A stretch of DNA of 64,000 nt from Pseudomonas farsensis (GCF_014268805.2 NZ_JABWRF020000001.1:558001-622000), one strand, 5' to 3'. Positions 1 to 8,840 are shown, numbered from the stretch's first letter. A program made the numbers and translations. The notes: generated by a model from the letters alone, not told the origin.

Positions 1-69
1 GCCAACGGCTTCCTCGAGCAGCGCGGTATGGCGCCCATCAACTGGGCGCTGCCGCCGCTGGCGCAGTGA
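1..69 (+). CDS. 3' end of an unidentified gene (partial)
   Basis: Frame 1 is open from the first base to a TGA at 67-69 and encodes 22 residues ending in WALPPLAQ. Codon use is GC-rich and normal for this genome. The fragment is too short for me to assign a family; the gene starts outside the window. It runs toward the minus-strand AbrB-type gene and is separated from it by a repeat element, so it is probably not functionally tied to the tct operon. Confidence 0.5.
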   Translation, partial: ANGFLEQRGMAPINWALPPLAQ

Positions 70-95
70 ACCGGGGTTTCGAGCCAGCCTGCACG

Positions 96-311
96 GGCCC
101 TATCGCAGGCTGTCGCCAGCTCCCACAAAGACCGCGCACAGCCACAATAGCGAGGCCTGACCCGGTTTCTGTGGGAGATTCTATGGTTTCGGGCAAGTCG
201 CTTTTGATTGTGTAGGAGCGGCCTTGTGTCGCGAAAGGGCTGACCGCGTAGACGGCATCGATATGGGATGGGCGAGCTTTGTGGGAGCTGGCGACAGCCT
301 GCGATGGGGCC
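96..311. repeat. Composite REP repeat, family A, copy with deleted core
   Basis: The gap from 70 to 356 holds no gene. It starts with an outer REP arm reading toward GCCAGCTCCCACA at about 96-126 and ends with the inverted arm TGTGGGAGCTGGCGACAGCC at about 280-311. Between them are the two linkers seen in the copies at 10712 and 63420. The left hairpin arm begins at 210 (GTGTAGGAGCGGCC) but stops near 240, and the right linker (TGACCGCGTAGACGGC) follows directly. About 80 bp, namely the rest of the left arm, the loop and the right arm, are missing compared with the intact copies. Confidence 0.8.
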
Positions 312-356
312 AGGACAGGGGGCTGAGCCAGGCGCCGTTAATGCGCCTGGCGGTAG

Positions 357-1391
357 TTATTGAGTGGCGCCTCGGTTCCAGCGCCTGAACAACGGCTCTG
401 CCAAAAACAGCACCAACAGCAAGCGCAGCACTTGCAACGCTGTCACCAGCGGCACCGACAGTTGCAAGGTTTCGGCAGTCAGGCTCATTTCGGCAATGCC
501 GCCTGGCATCATGCCCAGCGTCAACGAGCGCAGGTCCAGTTCGGTCAGCAGGCTCAGCACCCAGGCAGCGCCTGCGGCAATCAGCATGCACAGCAAGGTG
601 GCCAGCAGCGTACGGCCGAGAAACGACGGTGCCCGGCGGAAGAACGCGCGGTTGAAGTGGCAGGCCAGGCCGCTGCCAATCAGCCATTGGCCAACCTGGC
701 TGGCGCCGTCGGGCAGGCCAATTTGCAGGTTGCCGGCTAGGCTGATTGTGGCCGCTACCAGCAGTGGGCCGAACAGCCATGGGTTGGGCTGGCGCAGGCG
801 TTGCCAGAGCAGCGCCATCAGTACCCCCAGCGGTGCCACCAGTGCCAGCCAGCCCCAACTGACGCTGCCGGCGTTGTGCAATGGCACGCCATCCCCAAGC
901 AGCAGCTTGAACAGTGCCGGTACGCACAACACCACCGCCAGTACGCGCAGGCTCTGCGCCGCAGCCACCTGGCTGAGCACCGCGCCATTGCGCGCGCCAA
1001 GGTTGACCATTTCGCCCGAACCACCCGGCATGCTGGCAAAGAACGCGGTTGCGCGGTCTTCGCCGGTGCGCCTGAGTATCCACACGCTGATCACGCTGGA
1101 GACTGTGGTGAACAGCGCGCCAAACACGATGAGCATGAAATGATCGGCCACCTGCTCGATCACCGCCGGGGTGAAGTGCAGGCCAATGCCGATACCAATG
1201 ATCCACTGCCCGCACTTGCGCCCGTTGGGGATTTCACTGAGCTGCCACGGGGTCAGGCAACGCACCAGGATGATCGCCAGCAACGAGCCGACCATCCACG
1301 GCAAAGGCCAGCCGACCTTGCTGGCGGCAAAACCGCCAGCAAGACCGACCAGCCCGGTAGCCCAGTACAGCGGCAACCTGCGCTCAGGCAT
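357..1391 (-). CDS. AbrB-type integral membrane protein, last gene of the tct operon
   Basis: A hydrophobic protein of 344 residues with many membrane segments, arranged as two similar halves. Each half carries a glycine-rich MPGG segment (FASMPGGSGEMVNLGARNGA in the first, LGMMPGGIAEMSLTAETLQL in the second), typical of the AbrB/YdcO-like membrane family, often annotated as putative ammonia monooxygenase or AbrB regulator. I start it at the ATG at 1391, whose first codons overlap the tctA stop by 8 bases, which suggests translational coupling; an upstream in-frame ATG at 1418 would add nine residues. Function is unknown. The coupling to TctA suggests a role in transport of small organic acids, which is inference. 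Confidence 0.7.
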   Translation of the reverse strand: MPERRLPLYWATGLVGLAGGFAASKVGWPLPWMVGSLLAIILVRCLTPWQLSEIPNGRKCGQWIIGIGIGLHFTPAVIEQVADHFMLIVFGALFTTVSSVISVWILRRTGEDRATAFFASMPGGSGEMVNLGARNGAVLSQVAAAQSLRVLAVVLCVPALFKLLLGDGVPLHNAGSVSWGWLALVAPLGVLMALLWQRLRQPNPWLFGPLLVAATISLAGNLQIGLPDGASQVGQWLIGSGLACHFNRAFFRRAPSFLGRTLLATLLCMLIAAGAAWVLSLLTELDLRSLTLGMMPGGIAEMSLTAETLQLSVPLVTALQVLRLLLVLFLAEPLFRRWNRGATQ

Positions 1392-2898
1392 CCGCCATCG
1401 CCCGGCGTTGCAGGGCACGGCGGCGCCAGATGCGCAGCAGCGGCAGGGTCAGCATGCACGCAGTCAGTACCCAGACCGACAGGCTGATCGGGCTCGACCA
1501 GAGGATGCCCAGCTCGCCGTTGGAGATCGACAGCGCACGGCGCAGGTTCTGCTCCATCAGGCCGCCAAGGATGAACCCCAGCAGGATCGGCGACAGCGGG
1601 AAGTCCAGCTTGCGCAGGATGTAGCCCATGATGCCGATGCCGACCATCAGGAACAGGTCGAAGGTGGTGGCATGCACGGCATAAACGCCGATTGCGGTGA
1701 TGATTGCGATCACCGGCACGAGCGCCCAGTTCGGCACGGCAAGAATGCGGGTGAAGATGCGGATCATCGGGATGTTCAGGATCACCAGCATGATGTTGGC
1801 GATGAACAGCGAGGCGATCAGGCCCCAGACGATATCGGGCTGTTGTTCGAACAGCAGCGGGCCTGGGGTGATGTTGTACAGCGTCAGCGCGCCGATCATC
1901 ACGGCAGTGGTGCCCGACCCCGGTACGCCCAAGGTCAGCATCGGCACCAGGGCGCCGCAGCAGGAGGCGCCGATGGCGGTTTCCGGTGCCGCCAGGCCAC
2001 GGGCGTCACCCTTGCCGAACTTGCCGGAGGCGCCAGCGATGCGCTTTTCGGTCATGTAGGCAACGGCACTGGCCAGGGTCGCGCCGGCGCCGGGCAGTAC
2101 ACCCATGATGAAACCCAGCAGGCCGCATCGGATGTTGACCGTGAATACCGAAGCCGCCTCTTTCAAGTTGAACAGCATGCGCCCGGTGGCCTTGACCGCC
2201 TGGTGGCCATGGTGGGTCTTTTCCAGCAGCAGGAGGATTTCGCTGATGGAGAACAGGCCCAGCACCAACACCACGAACTGGATACCGTCGGCCAGGTGCA
2301 CGCTGTCACCGGTAAAGCGGTACACGCCGCTGTTGGCGTCGATGCCGACCGCCGACAGGAACAGGCCGATCAGCGCCGCAATGAAGGTTTTGAGGGGTTT
2401 GTCGCCGGCCATGCCGCCCAGGCAGACAATCGCGAACACCATCAGCACGAAGTATTCCGCGGGGCCGAAGGCAATCGCCCATTTGGCCAGCAGCGGGGCG
2501 AACAGCACCATGCCGCAGGTGGCGATGAAGGCGCCGATGAACGAGCTCCACGCCGACAGCGACAGGGCAACGCCGGCCAGGCCTTGGCGGGCCATCGGGT
2601 AGCCGTCCAGGGTGGTCATCACGGTGGAGGCTTCGCCAGGGATGTTCAGCAGGATCGAGCTGATGCGCCCGCCGTATTCGCAGCCCAGGTACACCGCAGC
2701 CAGCAGGATCAGCGCCGACTCAGGCGGCAGCCCAAGGGCGAAAGCGATAGGGATCAGCAATGCAACGCCGTTGATCGGACCAAGGCCCGGCAGCAGGCCG
2801 ACTACGGTGCCGATCAGGGTACCGCACAGGGCGGTGACCAGGTTGTAGGGGCTCAGGGCAACGCCGAAGCCCTGGCCCAGGTAGCTCATGGTATCCAT
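1384..2898 (-). CDS. tctA: Tripartite tricarboxylate transporter, large membrane subunit TctA
   Basis: 504 residues, the normal TctA length, with about a dozen hydrophobic segments. The N-terminal segment GLLPGLGPINGVALLIPIAF and the conserved GEASTVMTTLDGYPMARQG and LPGAGATLASAVAYMTEKR regions are TctA hallmarks. TctA forms the substrate channel with TctB and receives citrate or related tricarboxylates from the periplasmic TctC, driven by an ion gradient. It follows tctB with a 3-base gap and overlaps the downstream AbrB-type gene, so the genes are surely cotranscribed. The exact substrate cannot be read from sequence; the opdH and tctDE neighbours favour tricarboxylates. Confidence 0.93.
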   Translation of the reverse strand: MDTMSYLGQGFGVALSPYNLVTALCGTLIGTVVGLLPGLGPINGVALLIPIAFALGLPPESALILLAAVYLGCEYGGRISSILLNIPGEASTVMTTLDGYPMARQGLAGVALSLSAWSSFIGAFIATCGMVLFAPLLAKWAIAFGPAEYFVLMVFAIVCLGGMAGDKPLKTFIAALIGLFLSAVGIDANSGVYRFTGDSVHLADGIQFVVLVLGLFSISEILLLLEKTHHGHQAVKATGRMLFNLKEAASVFTVNIRCGLLGFIMGVLPGAGATLASAVAYMTEKRIAGASGKFGKGDARGLAAPETAIGASCCGALVPMLTLGVPGSGTTAVMIGALTLYNITPGPLLFEQQPDIVWGLIASLFIANIMLVILNIPMIRIFTRILAVPNWALVPVIAIITAIGVYAVHATTFDLFLMVGIGIMGYILRKLDFPLSPILLGFILGGLMEQNLRRALSISNGELGILWSSPISLSVWVLTACMLTLPLLRIWRRRALQRRAMADA

Positions 2899-2901
2899 GT
2901 G

Positions 2902-3360
2902 TCAGTTCTCCAGTACGCTCAGCAGGCCAAGGGGCAGGGGCACGTCCATCACGCGGTCGAACAGCCAGTAGAGGAAGATGCTCATTGCCACCACCACGAT
3001 GGCGCTGTGCAGCCAACGGCCGCCGTACAGGCGTGCCATCGGCAGGCCAATGAGGATCGCGCTGACGATGAAGCCCAGCGATTCGAAGGTGGCGGCGAAC
3101 ACGATCAACAGGCCAACGCAGGCGGCGATCTTGATCAGGGTCGGGCGGTCGAGCGCCGGCTCGTCGTCCTTGTGCACGATCGGCGTGGGACGGAACACCA
3201 GGTACAGCAAGCCCAGGCCCATCAGACCGAGCATCAGCAACGGGTAGGCGCGCGGGCCTACCGGTTCATAGGAAAACGCGGCCTGGTAAGGCCAGGCCAT
3301 CACGGCCAGGGCGATGCACACGGCCAGCAGCACGAGGGCAAAGATGCGTTGCAGGATCAT
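2902..3360 (-). CDS. tctB: Tripartite tricarboxylate transporter, small membrane subunit TctB
   Basis: A small membrane protein of 152 residues with four predicted hydrophobic segments, in the fixed position between tctC and tctA. It is the poorly conserved small subunit that stabilises the TctA channel. I prefer the ATG at 3360 (start MILQRIFALVLLAV) because an AGGA ribosome-binding sequence lies 8 bases before it. The in-frame ATG at 3375 would add MRISP but has no clear ribosome-binding site. A REP-type palindrome sits in the tctC-tctB gap, where it could set relative mRNA levels. Confidence 0.88.
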   Translation of the reverse strand: MILQRIFALVLLAVCIALAVMAWPYQAAFSYEPVGPRAYPLLMLGLMGLGLLYLVFRPTPIVHKDDEPALDRPTLIKIAACVGLLIVFAATFESLGFIVSAILIGLPMARLYGGRWLHSAIVVVAMSIFLYWLFDRVMDVPLPLGLLSVLEN

Positions 3361-3389
3361 TGGAGAAATCCTCATGGTCGAAGGCGGAC

Positions 3390-3449
3390 CCTGTGGGAGC
3401 GGGCTTGCCCCGCGATTGCGATATCGCGCGGCAAGCCCGCTCCCACAGG
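3390..3449. repeat. REP-type palindrome in the tctC-tctB gap
   Basis: CCTGTGGGAGCGGGCTTGCC and its inverted copy face each other around a short AT-containing centre (about 3411-3428). The same palindrome type recurs at 21571 and 30943. It lies inside an operon, between the genes for the abundant binding protein and the membrane subunits. It may stabilise the upstream mRNA 3' end, which is inference. Confidence 0.85.
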
Positions 3450-3456
3450 GCGATGA

Positions 3457-4437
3457 TCACTGAATCAGCTGGAACTCTTTGGCCAGGGTCTTGTAATCAG
3501 CAACCTGCTTCTTCACATAGGTGTCGAGTTCTTCACCGGTCATGGCGAACGGGAACAGCTCGCGCTGGTCACGCAGCTTGGCGAACTCTTCGGAGGCCAG
3601 CATCTTGTCGAACGATTCTTTCCACCAGGCGTAGTCTTCGTCGCTGACTTTTGGCCCCAGGTAGAAACCGCGTACCACGGGCCAGACGATGTCGTAGCCC
3701 TGCTCCTTGGCGGTCGGGATGTCCTTCATCTCTGGCTCATCCAGGCGTTTTTCGGAGAACACCGCCAGAATGCGCATGTTGCCGCTCTGGATGTGTGGCA
3801 TGGAGTCGGAGATGTCGGTCGAACCCACCTGAATGTGCCCGCCCAGCAGGGCAGTGGCGATTTCGCCGCCGCCTTCGAGCGCCACGTAGCGCAGGTCGCG
3901 TGGGTTGATGCCGGCTGCCTTGGCGATGAGCGCGGTCTGCATCCAGTCCTGGCTGCCGACGGTGCCGCCGGAGCCGATCACCACTTTGCTCGGGTCTTTT
4001 TTCAGCGCCGCGACCAGATCGTCGAGGGTCTTGTAGGGCGAATCGCTTTTCACGGCGATGGCGCCATAGCTGGTACCCACGGCCGCCAGCCATTTCACTG
4101 CGTTCTCGTCAAAACGGCCGAACTTGCCCTGGGCCAGGTTGAGCAGCGAGCCGCTCGACCAGGCCACCAAAGTGCCGGCATCGCCCGGGCGCTGGGCGAC
4201 CACGGCGTTGTAGGCCACTGCGCCGACGCCGCCGGGCATGTAGGTCACACGCATGGGCTTGCTGAGGATCTTCTCCTGCACCAGGGCGCTTTGCACCAGT
4301 TTGCAGGTCAGGTCGAAGCCGCCGCCAGGCGAGGCCGGGGCGATGCATTCAGGGCGTTTCGGCTCGGCGGCCAGCGCGTTGCCTGCCAGTAGCAGGCAGC
4401 CAGTGGCCAGAACCAGACGGCGCAGTGAAAAAGTCAT
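3457..4437 (-). CDS. tctC: Tricarboxylate-binding periplasmic protein TctC
   Basis: 326 residues with a cleavable signal peptide (MTFSLRRLVLATGCLLLAGNALA). It belongs to the Bug/TctC solute-binding family, marked by the early CIAPASPGGGFDLTCK segment and the later GGTVGSQDWMQTALIAK region. It binds a tricarboxylate in the periplasm and delivers it to TctB-TctA. It lies 32 bases after opdH and directly before tctB, so outer-membrane entry, periplasmic capture and inner-membrane transport are encoded in order. Bug-family ligands vary, so citrate specificity is inferred from context. Confidence 0.92.
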   Translation of the reverse strand: MTFSLRRLVLATGCLLLAGNALAAEPKRPECIAPASPGGGFDLTCKLVQSALVQEKILSKPMRVTYMPGGVGAVAYNAVVAQRPGDAGTLVAWSSGSLLNLAQGKFGRFDENAVKWLAAVGTSYGAIAVKSDSPYKTLDDLVAALKKDPSKVVIGSGGTVGSQDWMQTALIAKAAGINPRDLRYVALEGGGEIATALLGGHIQVGSTDISDSMPHIQSGNMRILAVFSEKRLDEPEMKDIPTAKEQGYDIVWPVVRGFYLGPKVSDEDYAWWKESFDKMLASEEFAKLRDQRELFPFAMTGEELDTYVKKQVADYKTLAKEFQLIQ

Positions 4438-4469
4438 AGGTCAGTCTCCGTGAGCATTGTTGTTATGGG

Positions 4470-5759
4470 TTACCACAGGGCCAGGCTGTAGCTCACCAGC
4501 AGCCGGACTTCGTCGGCATCGCGGGTGAAGTTGGAACGGAAGGTGGCATTGCGCAGGCGCACGGCGACGTTTTTCAGCGGGCCGGTTTGTACCACGTACT
4601 TCAGTTCCGTGTTGCGTTCCCACTCCTTGCCTTCACCGCCCGCCGCACGGCTGACGTTGTCGCCGTTGATGTAACGGGTCATGAAGGTCAGGCCGGGCAC
4701 ACCGAGCGCTGCGAAGTTGTAGTCGTAGCGCGCTTGCCAGGAGCGCTCGTCGGCCCCGGCGAAGTCGTTGATCTGGACGAAGTTGACCAGGTACGGGTCG
4801 GCGCCATCGACGTAGGGGAAGGCGCTGTCGCCGCTCAGTTGCTGCCAGCCGGCGCTGAGCTTGTGCCCGCCCAGGCCGTAGCTGAACATGCTGCTGAAGG
4901 TGGTGTTGTCGATGCGCCCGGCCTTGGCTTGGCCGGCTTCATCGCTGACCGCCAGGCGCAGGTCGGCGCCGAAGGCGCCCGGGCCCCAGGGTTGGGTGGC
5001 GACCAGGCCGATGAAGTGCTGGCGGTAGATGTCTTCGAGTTGAGCGAAGTGGTAGCTGGTGGTGATGCGGTCGGTGAGCTTGTAGTCGAGGCCGGCCACG
5101 TTCAGGTGATCGGAGGTGAACGTGCCGCCAAAACGGCCGTTCTTGTTGTTCAGCGCCAGCTCTTCCCAATTGGTGTCATTGCGGTCCTTGGCTCTGTCCA
5201 GGCGCCCGCCGGTGAAGGTCAGGTTCTTGATCTCCTGCGAGGTGAGCAGGCCACCTTCGAATGTCTGCGGCAGGATGCGCCCGTCGTTGGGCTGCAAGGT
5301 GGGCAGTTCGGGGATCAGGGTGCCGATCTTCAGTTCGGTCTTGGAGATCTTCACCTTGCCGGTCAGGCCGAGCTTGGCGTATTCGTCAGCAGCCTTGCCA
5401 TCATCGTGGGTGGGCAGCAGGCCAGTGCCCGTGCGGTCGGGGCTGGAATCGAGCTTGACCCCGAGCATGCCCAGCGCGTCCAGGCCAAAGCCTACGGTGC
5501 CGTCGGTGTAGCCAGACTCGAAGTTGAGCATGAACCCCTGGGCCCATTCGTCGCGCTTTGACTGCTGCGCGCTGGTGCCATCGCGAAAATCGCGATTGAA
5601 GTACATGTTGCGGGTTTCGAAGGTGGCCGAGCTGTCTTCGAAGAAGCCGGCCTGGCTAAGCGGCGCGACACCGGCAAGGGCGACGGCGCAGGCAACTGCT
5701 GAGGGGCGTGCGGGGAGCGAACGGCTAGGCGCGAACGCCTGAGGCTGCAATGACAGCAT
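4470..5759 (-). CDS. opdH: OprD-family outer-membrane porin, OpdH type (tricarboxylate)
   Basis: 429 residues, a normal OprD-family length. After an N-terminal export signal the mature protein begins with GFFEDSSATFETRNMYFNRD, the characteristic OprD-family start, and it ends in a short aromatic-terminated strand (SYSLALW) as expected of outer-membrane barrels. Position directly before tctCBA and divergent from tctDE points to OpdH, the tricarboxylate-specific member; specificity rests on this context. It is likely the first gene of the operon, with the control region at 5760-5959. Confidence 0.87.
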   Translation of the reverse strand: MLSLQPQAFAPSRSLPARPSAVACAVALAGVAPLSQAGFFEDSSATFETRNMYFNRDFRDGTSAQQSKRDEWAQGFMLNFESGYTDGTVGFGLDALGMLGVKLDSSPDRTGTGLLPTHDDGKAADEYAKLGLTGKVKISKTELKIGTLIPELPTLQPNDGRILPQTFEGGLLTSQEIKNLTFTGGRLDRAKDRNDTNWEELALNNKNGRFGGTFTSDHLNVAGLDYKLTDRITTSYHFAQLEDIYRQHFIGLVATQPWGPGAFGADLRLAVSDEAGQAKAGRIDNTTFSSMFSYGLGGHKLSAGWQQLSGDSAFPYVDGADPYLVNFVQINDFAGADERSWQARYDYNFAALGVPGLTFMTRYINGDNVSRAAGGEGKEWERNTELKYVVQTGPLKNVAVRLRNATFRSNFTRDADEVRLLVSYSLALW

Positions 5760-5851
5760 CGGGATGACTCCGTTTTATTGTTCTTATTCGTTGCACCTTG
5801 CTGGTGCTTTTTTCGGCGCGTGGAGCGACCGTGGTGCGATGCTATGGCCTG

Positions 5852-5883
5852 AACCTTTCGCTAACCTTTCAACCAGAAAGGTT
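5852..5883. promoter_or_regulatory. Repeat cluster between opdH and tctD, candidate TctD operator
   Basis: AACCTTTC occurs twice as direct repeats (5852-5859 and 5863-5870, 11 bases apart) and then as the inverted GAAAGGTT at 5876-5883. The spacing of the direct repeats equals one helical turn, typical for tandem binding of OmpR-family dimers. It is the only strong repeat in the 200-bp divergent control region. Assignment to TctD is inference. Confidence 0.5.
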
Positions 5884-5959
5884 TGTTACAAGGGGCTTCA
5901 CAGCCTCGATGACAGCGGTACACTCCGCGCCATTGCCCCACCCGAGCAGGGAGAATCCG

Positions 5960-6631
5960 ATGCGTGTGTTGCTGGTCGAAGACCATTTGCAACTGGCCGA
6001 AAGCGTCGCCCAGGCCCTGAAAAGCCAGGGCTTGACCGTCGATGTGCTGCACGACGGCGTAGCGGCCGACCTGGCACTTGCCAGCGAGGACTACGCCGTG
6101 GCGGTGCTCGATGTCGGCCTGCCGCGGATGGACGGTTTCGAGGTGCTGGCGCGCCTGCGTGGGCGCGGCAAGACCCTGCCGGTGCTGATGCTGACCGCAC
6201 GCAGCGACGTCAAGGACCGCGTTCATGGCCTGAACCTGGGCGCTGACGACTACCTGGCCAAGCCGTTCGAGCTGACCGAGCTTGAGGCGCGGGTCAAGGC
6301 TTTGCTGCGCCGCAGTGTGCTCGGAGGGGAGCGCCAGCAGCGCTGCGGGCCGCTGATCTACGACCTTGATACCCGGCGTTTCAGCCTGGAAGGGCAGCCA
6401 CTGACCCTGACCCAGCGCGAACAAAGCGTGCTCGAAGCACTGATTGCCCGCCCAGGCCGGGTGATGAGCAAGGAGCAGTTGGCCGCCCAAGTGTTCGGCC
6501 TGGACGAGGAAGCCAGCCCCGACGCCATCGAAATCTACATCCACCGGCTGCGTAAAAAACTCGATGGCCACCCGATTGCCATCGTCACCTTCCGCGGCCT
6601 GGGCTACCTGCTTGAACACCGCGATGCGTGA
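5960..6631 (+). CDS. tctD: Response regulator TctD (OmpR family)
   Basis: 223 residues: an N-terminal receiver with Asp51 in VLDVGLPRMDG as phosphorylation site and the switch lysine in LAKPFE, then an OmpR-type winged helix ending GLGYLLEHRDA. I start at the ATG at 5960, preceded by AGCAGGGAG; the open frame extends further upstream but the receiver begins exactly here (MRVLLVEDH). It overlaps tctE by 8 bases and is divergent from opdH-tctCBA, so it most likely activates that operon when TctE senses tricarboxylate. Confidence 0.9.
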   Translation: MRVLLVEDHLQLAESVAQALKSQGLTVDVLHDGVAADLALASEDYAVAVLDVGLPRMDGFEVLARLRGRGKTLPVLMLTARSDVKDRVHGLNLGADDYLAKPFELTELEARVKALLRRSVLGGERQQRCGPLIYDLDTRRFSLEGQPLTLTQREQSVLEALIARPGRVMSKEQLAAQVFGLDEEASPDAIEIYIHRLRKKLDGHPIAIVTFRGLGYLLEHRDA

Positions 6632-8003
6632 CAACGGCAGCTTGCGTGGGCGCCTGCTCGGCAACCTGGCGCTGTTGCTGGTGGTGTTGATGCTGGCAAG
6701 CGGCCTTAGCGCCTACTGGAACGGCCGCGAAGCCGCCGACACGGCCTACGACCGCACCTTGCTGGCTTCGGCGCGGACCATCGCCGCCGGCCTTTCGCAG
6801 CGTGACGGCACCCTCAGCGCCGATGTGCCTTACGTGGCCTTGGATACCTTCGCCTACGATAGCGCAGGGCGTATCTACTACCAGGTGCTGGACATCAACC
6901 AGAAGCTGATTTCCGGGTACGAGCACTTGCCGCCCCCGCCGCCCGACACCCCGCGCACCGATGACTACCCGGCGCTGGCGCGGTTCTACAACGCCACGTA
7001 TCTGGGCCAGGACGTGCGCGTGGTCAGCCTGCTCAAGGCGGTCAGCGAGCCGAACATGAATGGCATGGCAGAAATTCGCGTGGCCGAAACCGAGGAGGCG
7101 CGGGTGCGCATGGCGCGCAGCCTGATGGCCGATACACTGCTGCGCCTTGGCATGCTGGCGCTGGGGGCGCTGGTGCTGGTGTGGTTTGCCGTCAGCGCCG
7201 CGCTGCGCCCGCTGGAACGCCTGCGCCGCGCTGTGGAGGAACGCCAGCCCGACGACCTGCGCGCCTTGCCGCTGGTGCAGGTGCAGCGCGAGCTGGGGCC
7301 GTTGGTGCGCGGGCTCAACCATTTCACCGAACGCTTGCGCGGACAGTTCGAACGCCAGGCGCAGTTCATCGCCGATGCCGCCCACGAATTGCGCACGCCA
7401 TTGGCGGCGCTCAAGGCCCGGGTAGAGCTGGGGCTGCGCTCAAAGGAACCCGACGAATGGCACAAGACGCTTGAGTCCGCAGCCCAGGGCACCGACCGCC
7501 TGACGCACCTGGCCAACCAGTTGCTGTCGCTGGCGCGGGTCGAGAACGGCGCGCGAGCCATTGCCGAAGGCGGGGCTCAGCGGCTGGACTTGAGCCAGCT
7601 GGCCCGCGAGCTGGGCATGGCCATGGCGCCGCTGGCCCACGCCCGTGGGGTTTCCCTGGCGCTTGAAGCCCAAGCACCGGTGTGGCTCAAGGGCGAGCCG
7701 ACCCTGCTTAACGAATTGCTCAGCAACTTGGTGGATAACGCCTTGGCCCACACCCCGGTCGGCGGCAATGTGATTTTGCGGGTGCTGACGCCGGCGGTGC
7801 TGGAGGTCGAAGACGACGGCCCCGGCATTCCCGAAGGCGAGCGCGAGCGGGTGTTCGAGCGCTTCTACCGGCGCAGCGCCCAGGGCAGCGGTTTGGGCCT
7901 GGCCATCGTTGGCGAGATCTGCCGCGCACACCTGGCGCAGATCAGCCTGCATGATGGCGAGCGCGGCGGTTTGAAGGTGAGAGTCAGCTTTATCGCTGAT
8001 TAG
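6624..8003 (+). CDS. tctE: Sensor histidine kinase TctE
   Basis: 459 residues. The first transmembrane segment is at about residues 14-32, followed by a periplasmic sensor region of the 2CSK_N type, a second membrane segment (LRLGMLALGALVLVWFAVSA) and a HAMP-like linker. The kinase core has His254 in [13 protein letters not shown], and ATP-binding boxes NLVDNALAHT, DDGPGIPEGE and GSGLGLAIV. The start ATG lies inside the tctD 3' end. It partners TctD in controlling tricarboxylate uptake. Confidence 0.9.
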   Translation: MRDNGSLRGRLLGNLALLLVVLMLASGLSAYWNGREAADTAYDRTLLASARTIAAGLSQRDGTLSADVPYVALDTFAYDSAGRIYYQVLDINQKLISGYEHLPPPPPDTPRTDDYPALARFYNATYLGQDVRVVSLLKAVSEPNMNGMAEIRVAETEEARVRMARSLMADTLLRLGMLALGALVLVWFAVSAALRPLERLRRAVEERQPDDLRALPLVQVQRELGPLVRGLNHFTERLRGQFERQAQFIADAAHELRTPLAALKARVELGLRSKEPDEWHKTLESAAQGTDRLTHLANQLLSLARVENGARAIAEGGAQRLDLSQLARELGMAMAPLAHARGVSLALEAQAPVWLKGEPTLLNELLSNLVDNALAHTPVGGNVILRVLTPAVLEVEDDGPGIPEGERERVFERFYRRSAQGSGLGLAIVGEICRAHLAQISLHDGERGGLKVRVSFIAD

Positions 8004-8033
8004 CCCTAGGCTAGACCCTGGTCGGGCGCCGCT

Positions 8034-8840
8034 TCAGCGCAGCATGGTGCGGGCGTCGAGCAGTTCGTTGATATCCAGCTCGGTACCGAACGGCAGGCCC
8101 AGGTGACGATAGGCGGGCAGGGCTGCCAACGGTCGGCTGCGGCCGCGCTGGCTGATGCAGCGGGCAATCTGCACCACATCGATGTAGTCCACCTGGCTGG
8201 TTTGCCGGTCGAGGTCCTGGACCTGGCCTGGCAGCTTGACCAGTTGCTCGGGGAATTCCCAGGCGCTGAGGATCTTGTCGCCCAGCACTGGCTGAATCTG
8301 TTCGATCACATAGTGCAGGCAGACCGGGTCTGAGAGCAGCTCGTTGTGCTCCTGGGCGTAAATAAGCACCGGCAGGGCGCCGATCTGATGCACCAACCCG
8401 CCAAGGGTGGCCTGGTCGGGTTTGAGCTGGGTGTAGCGCCGGCACACTTCGTAGCTGATGCCGGCAACTTCCATGCTGTTTACCCAAATATCGCGCAGCT
8501 TGTGCTCGACTGCCGGCGCGCGGGCATGGAAGATCTGCTCGATCACCAAGCCAATGGCGAGGTTACAGCTGTAGTTGATGCCCAGCCGGGTGATGGCAGT
8601 GTGCAGGTCGGTGACTTCGGCGGCTGCACGCAGCAACGGGCTGTTCACCACCTTGATCAGGCGCGCCGACAGGGCCGCGTCACGGCCGATCACCTTGCTC
8701 AGGTCCAGGACGCTGATTTCGCTGTCCTCGGCTGCCTCGCGGATGCTCAAGGCGACCTCCGGCAGGGTCGGCAGGACCAGGTCATCGTTGTCGATGGCTG
8801 CCAGCAGTTGTGCTTGAACCGTCTCGGCCAGCTTGTTCAT
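8034..8840 (-). CDS. HDOD domain protein
   Basis: 268 residues from the ATG at 8840 (MNKLAETVQAQLL). Nearly the whole protein is an HDOD domain: the LPTLPEVALSIREAAEDSE start, the VIGRDAALSARLIKVVNSP helix and LGGLVHQIGALPVLIYA match the family. HDOD proteins resemble HD phosphohydrolases but lack the catalytic histidine-aspartate pair and usually act as signalling scaffolds. No partner domain is present. It is convergent with tctE, 30 bases away, and 55 bases downstream of ygfZ on the same strand. Role unknown. Confidence 0.85.
   Translation of the reverse strand: MNKLAETVQAQLLAAIDNDDLVLPTLPEVALSIREAAEDSEISVLDLSKVIGRDAALSARLIKVVNSPLLRAAAEVTDLHTAITRLGINYSCNLAIGLVIEQIFHARAPAVEHKLRDIWVNSMEVAGISYEVCRRYTQLKPDQATLGGLVHQIGALPVLIYAQEHNELLSDPVCLHYVIEQIQPVLGDKILSAWEFPEQLVKLPGQVQDLDRQTSQVDYIDVVQIARCISQRGRSRPLAALPAYRHLGLPFGTELDINELLDARTMLR

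Noticed and set aside
1171..3456. Long open frame antisense to tctA and tctB
   Set aside because: It spans two real genes and their gap, is rich in Gln, His and Asp, and shows no domain.
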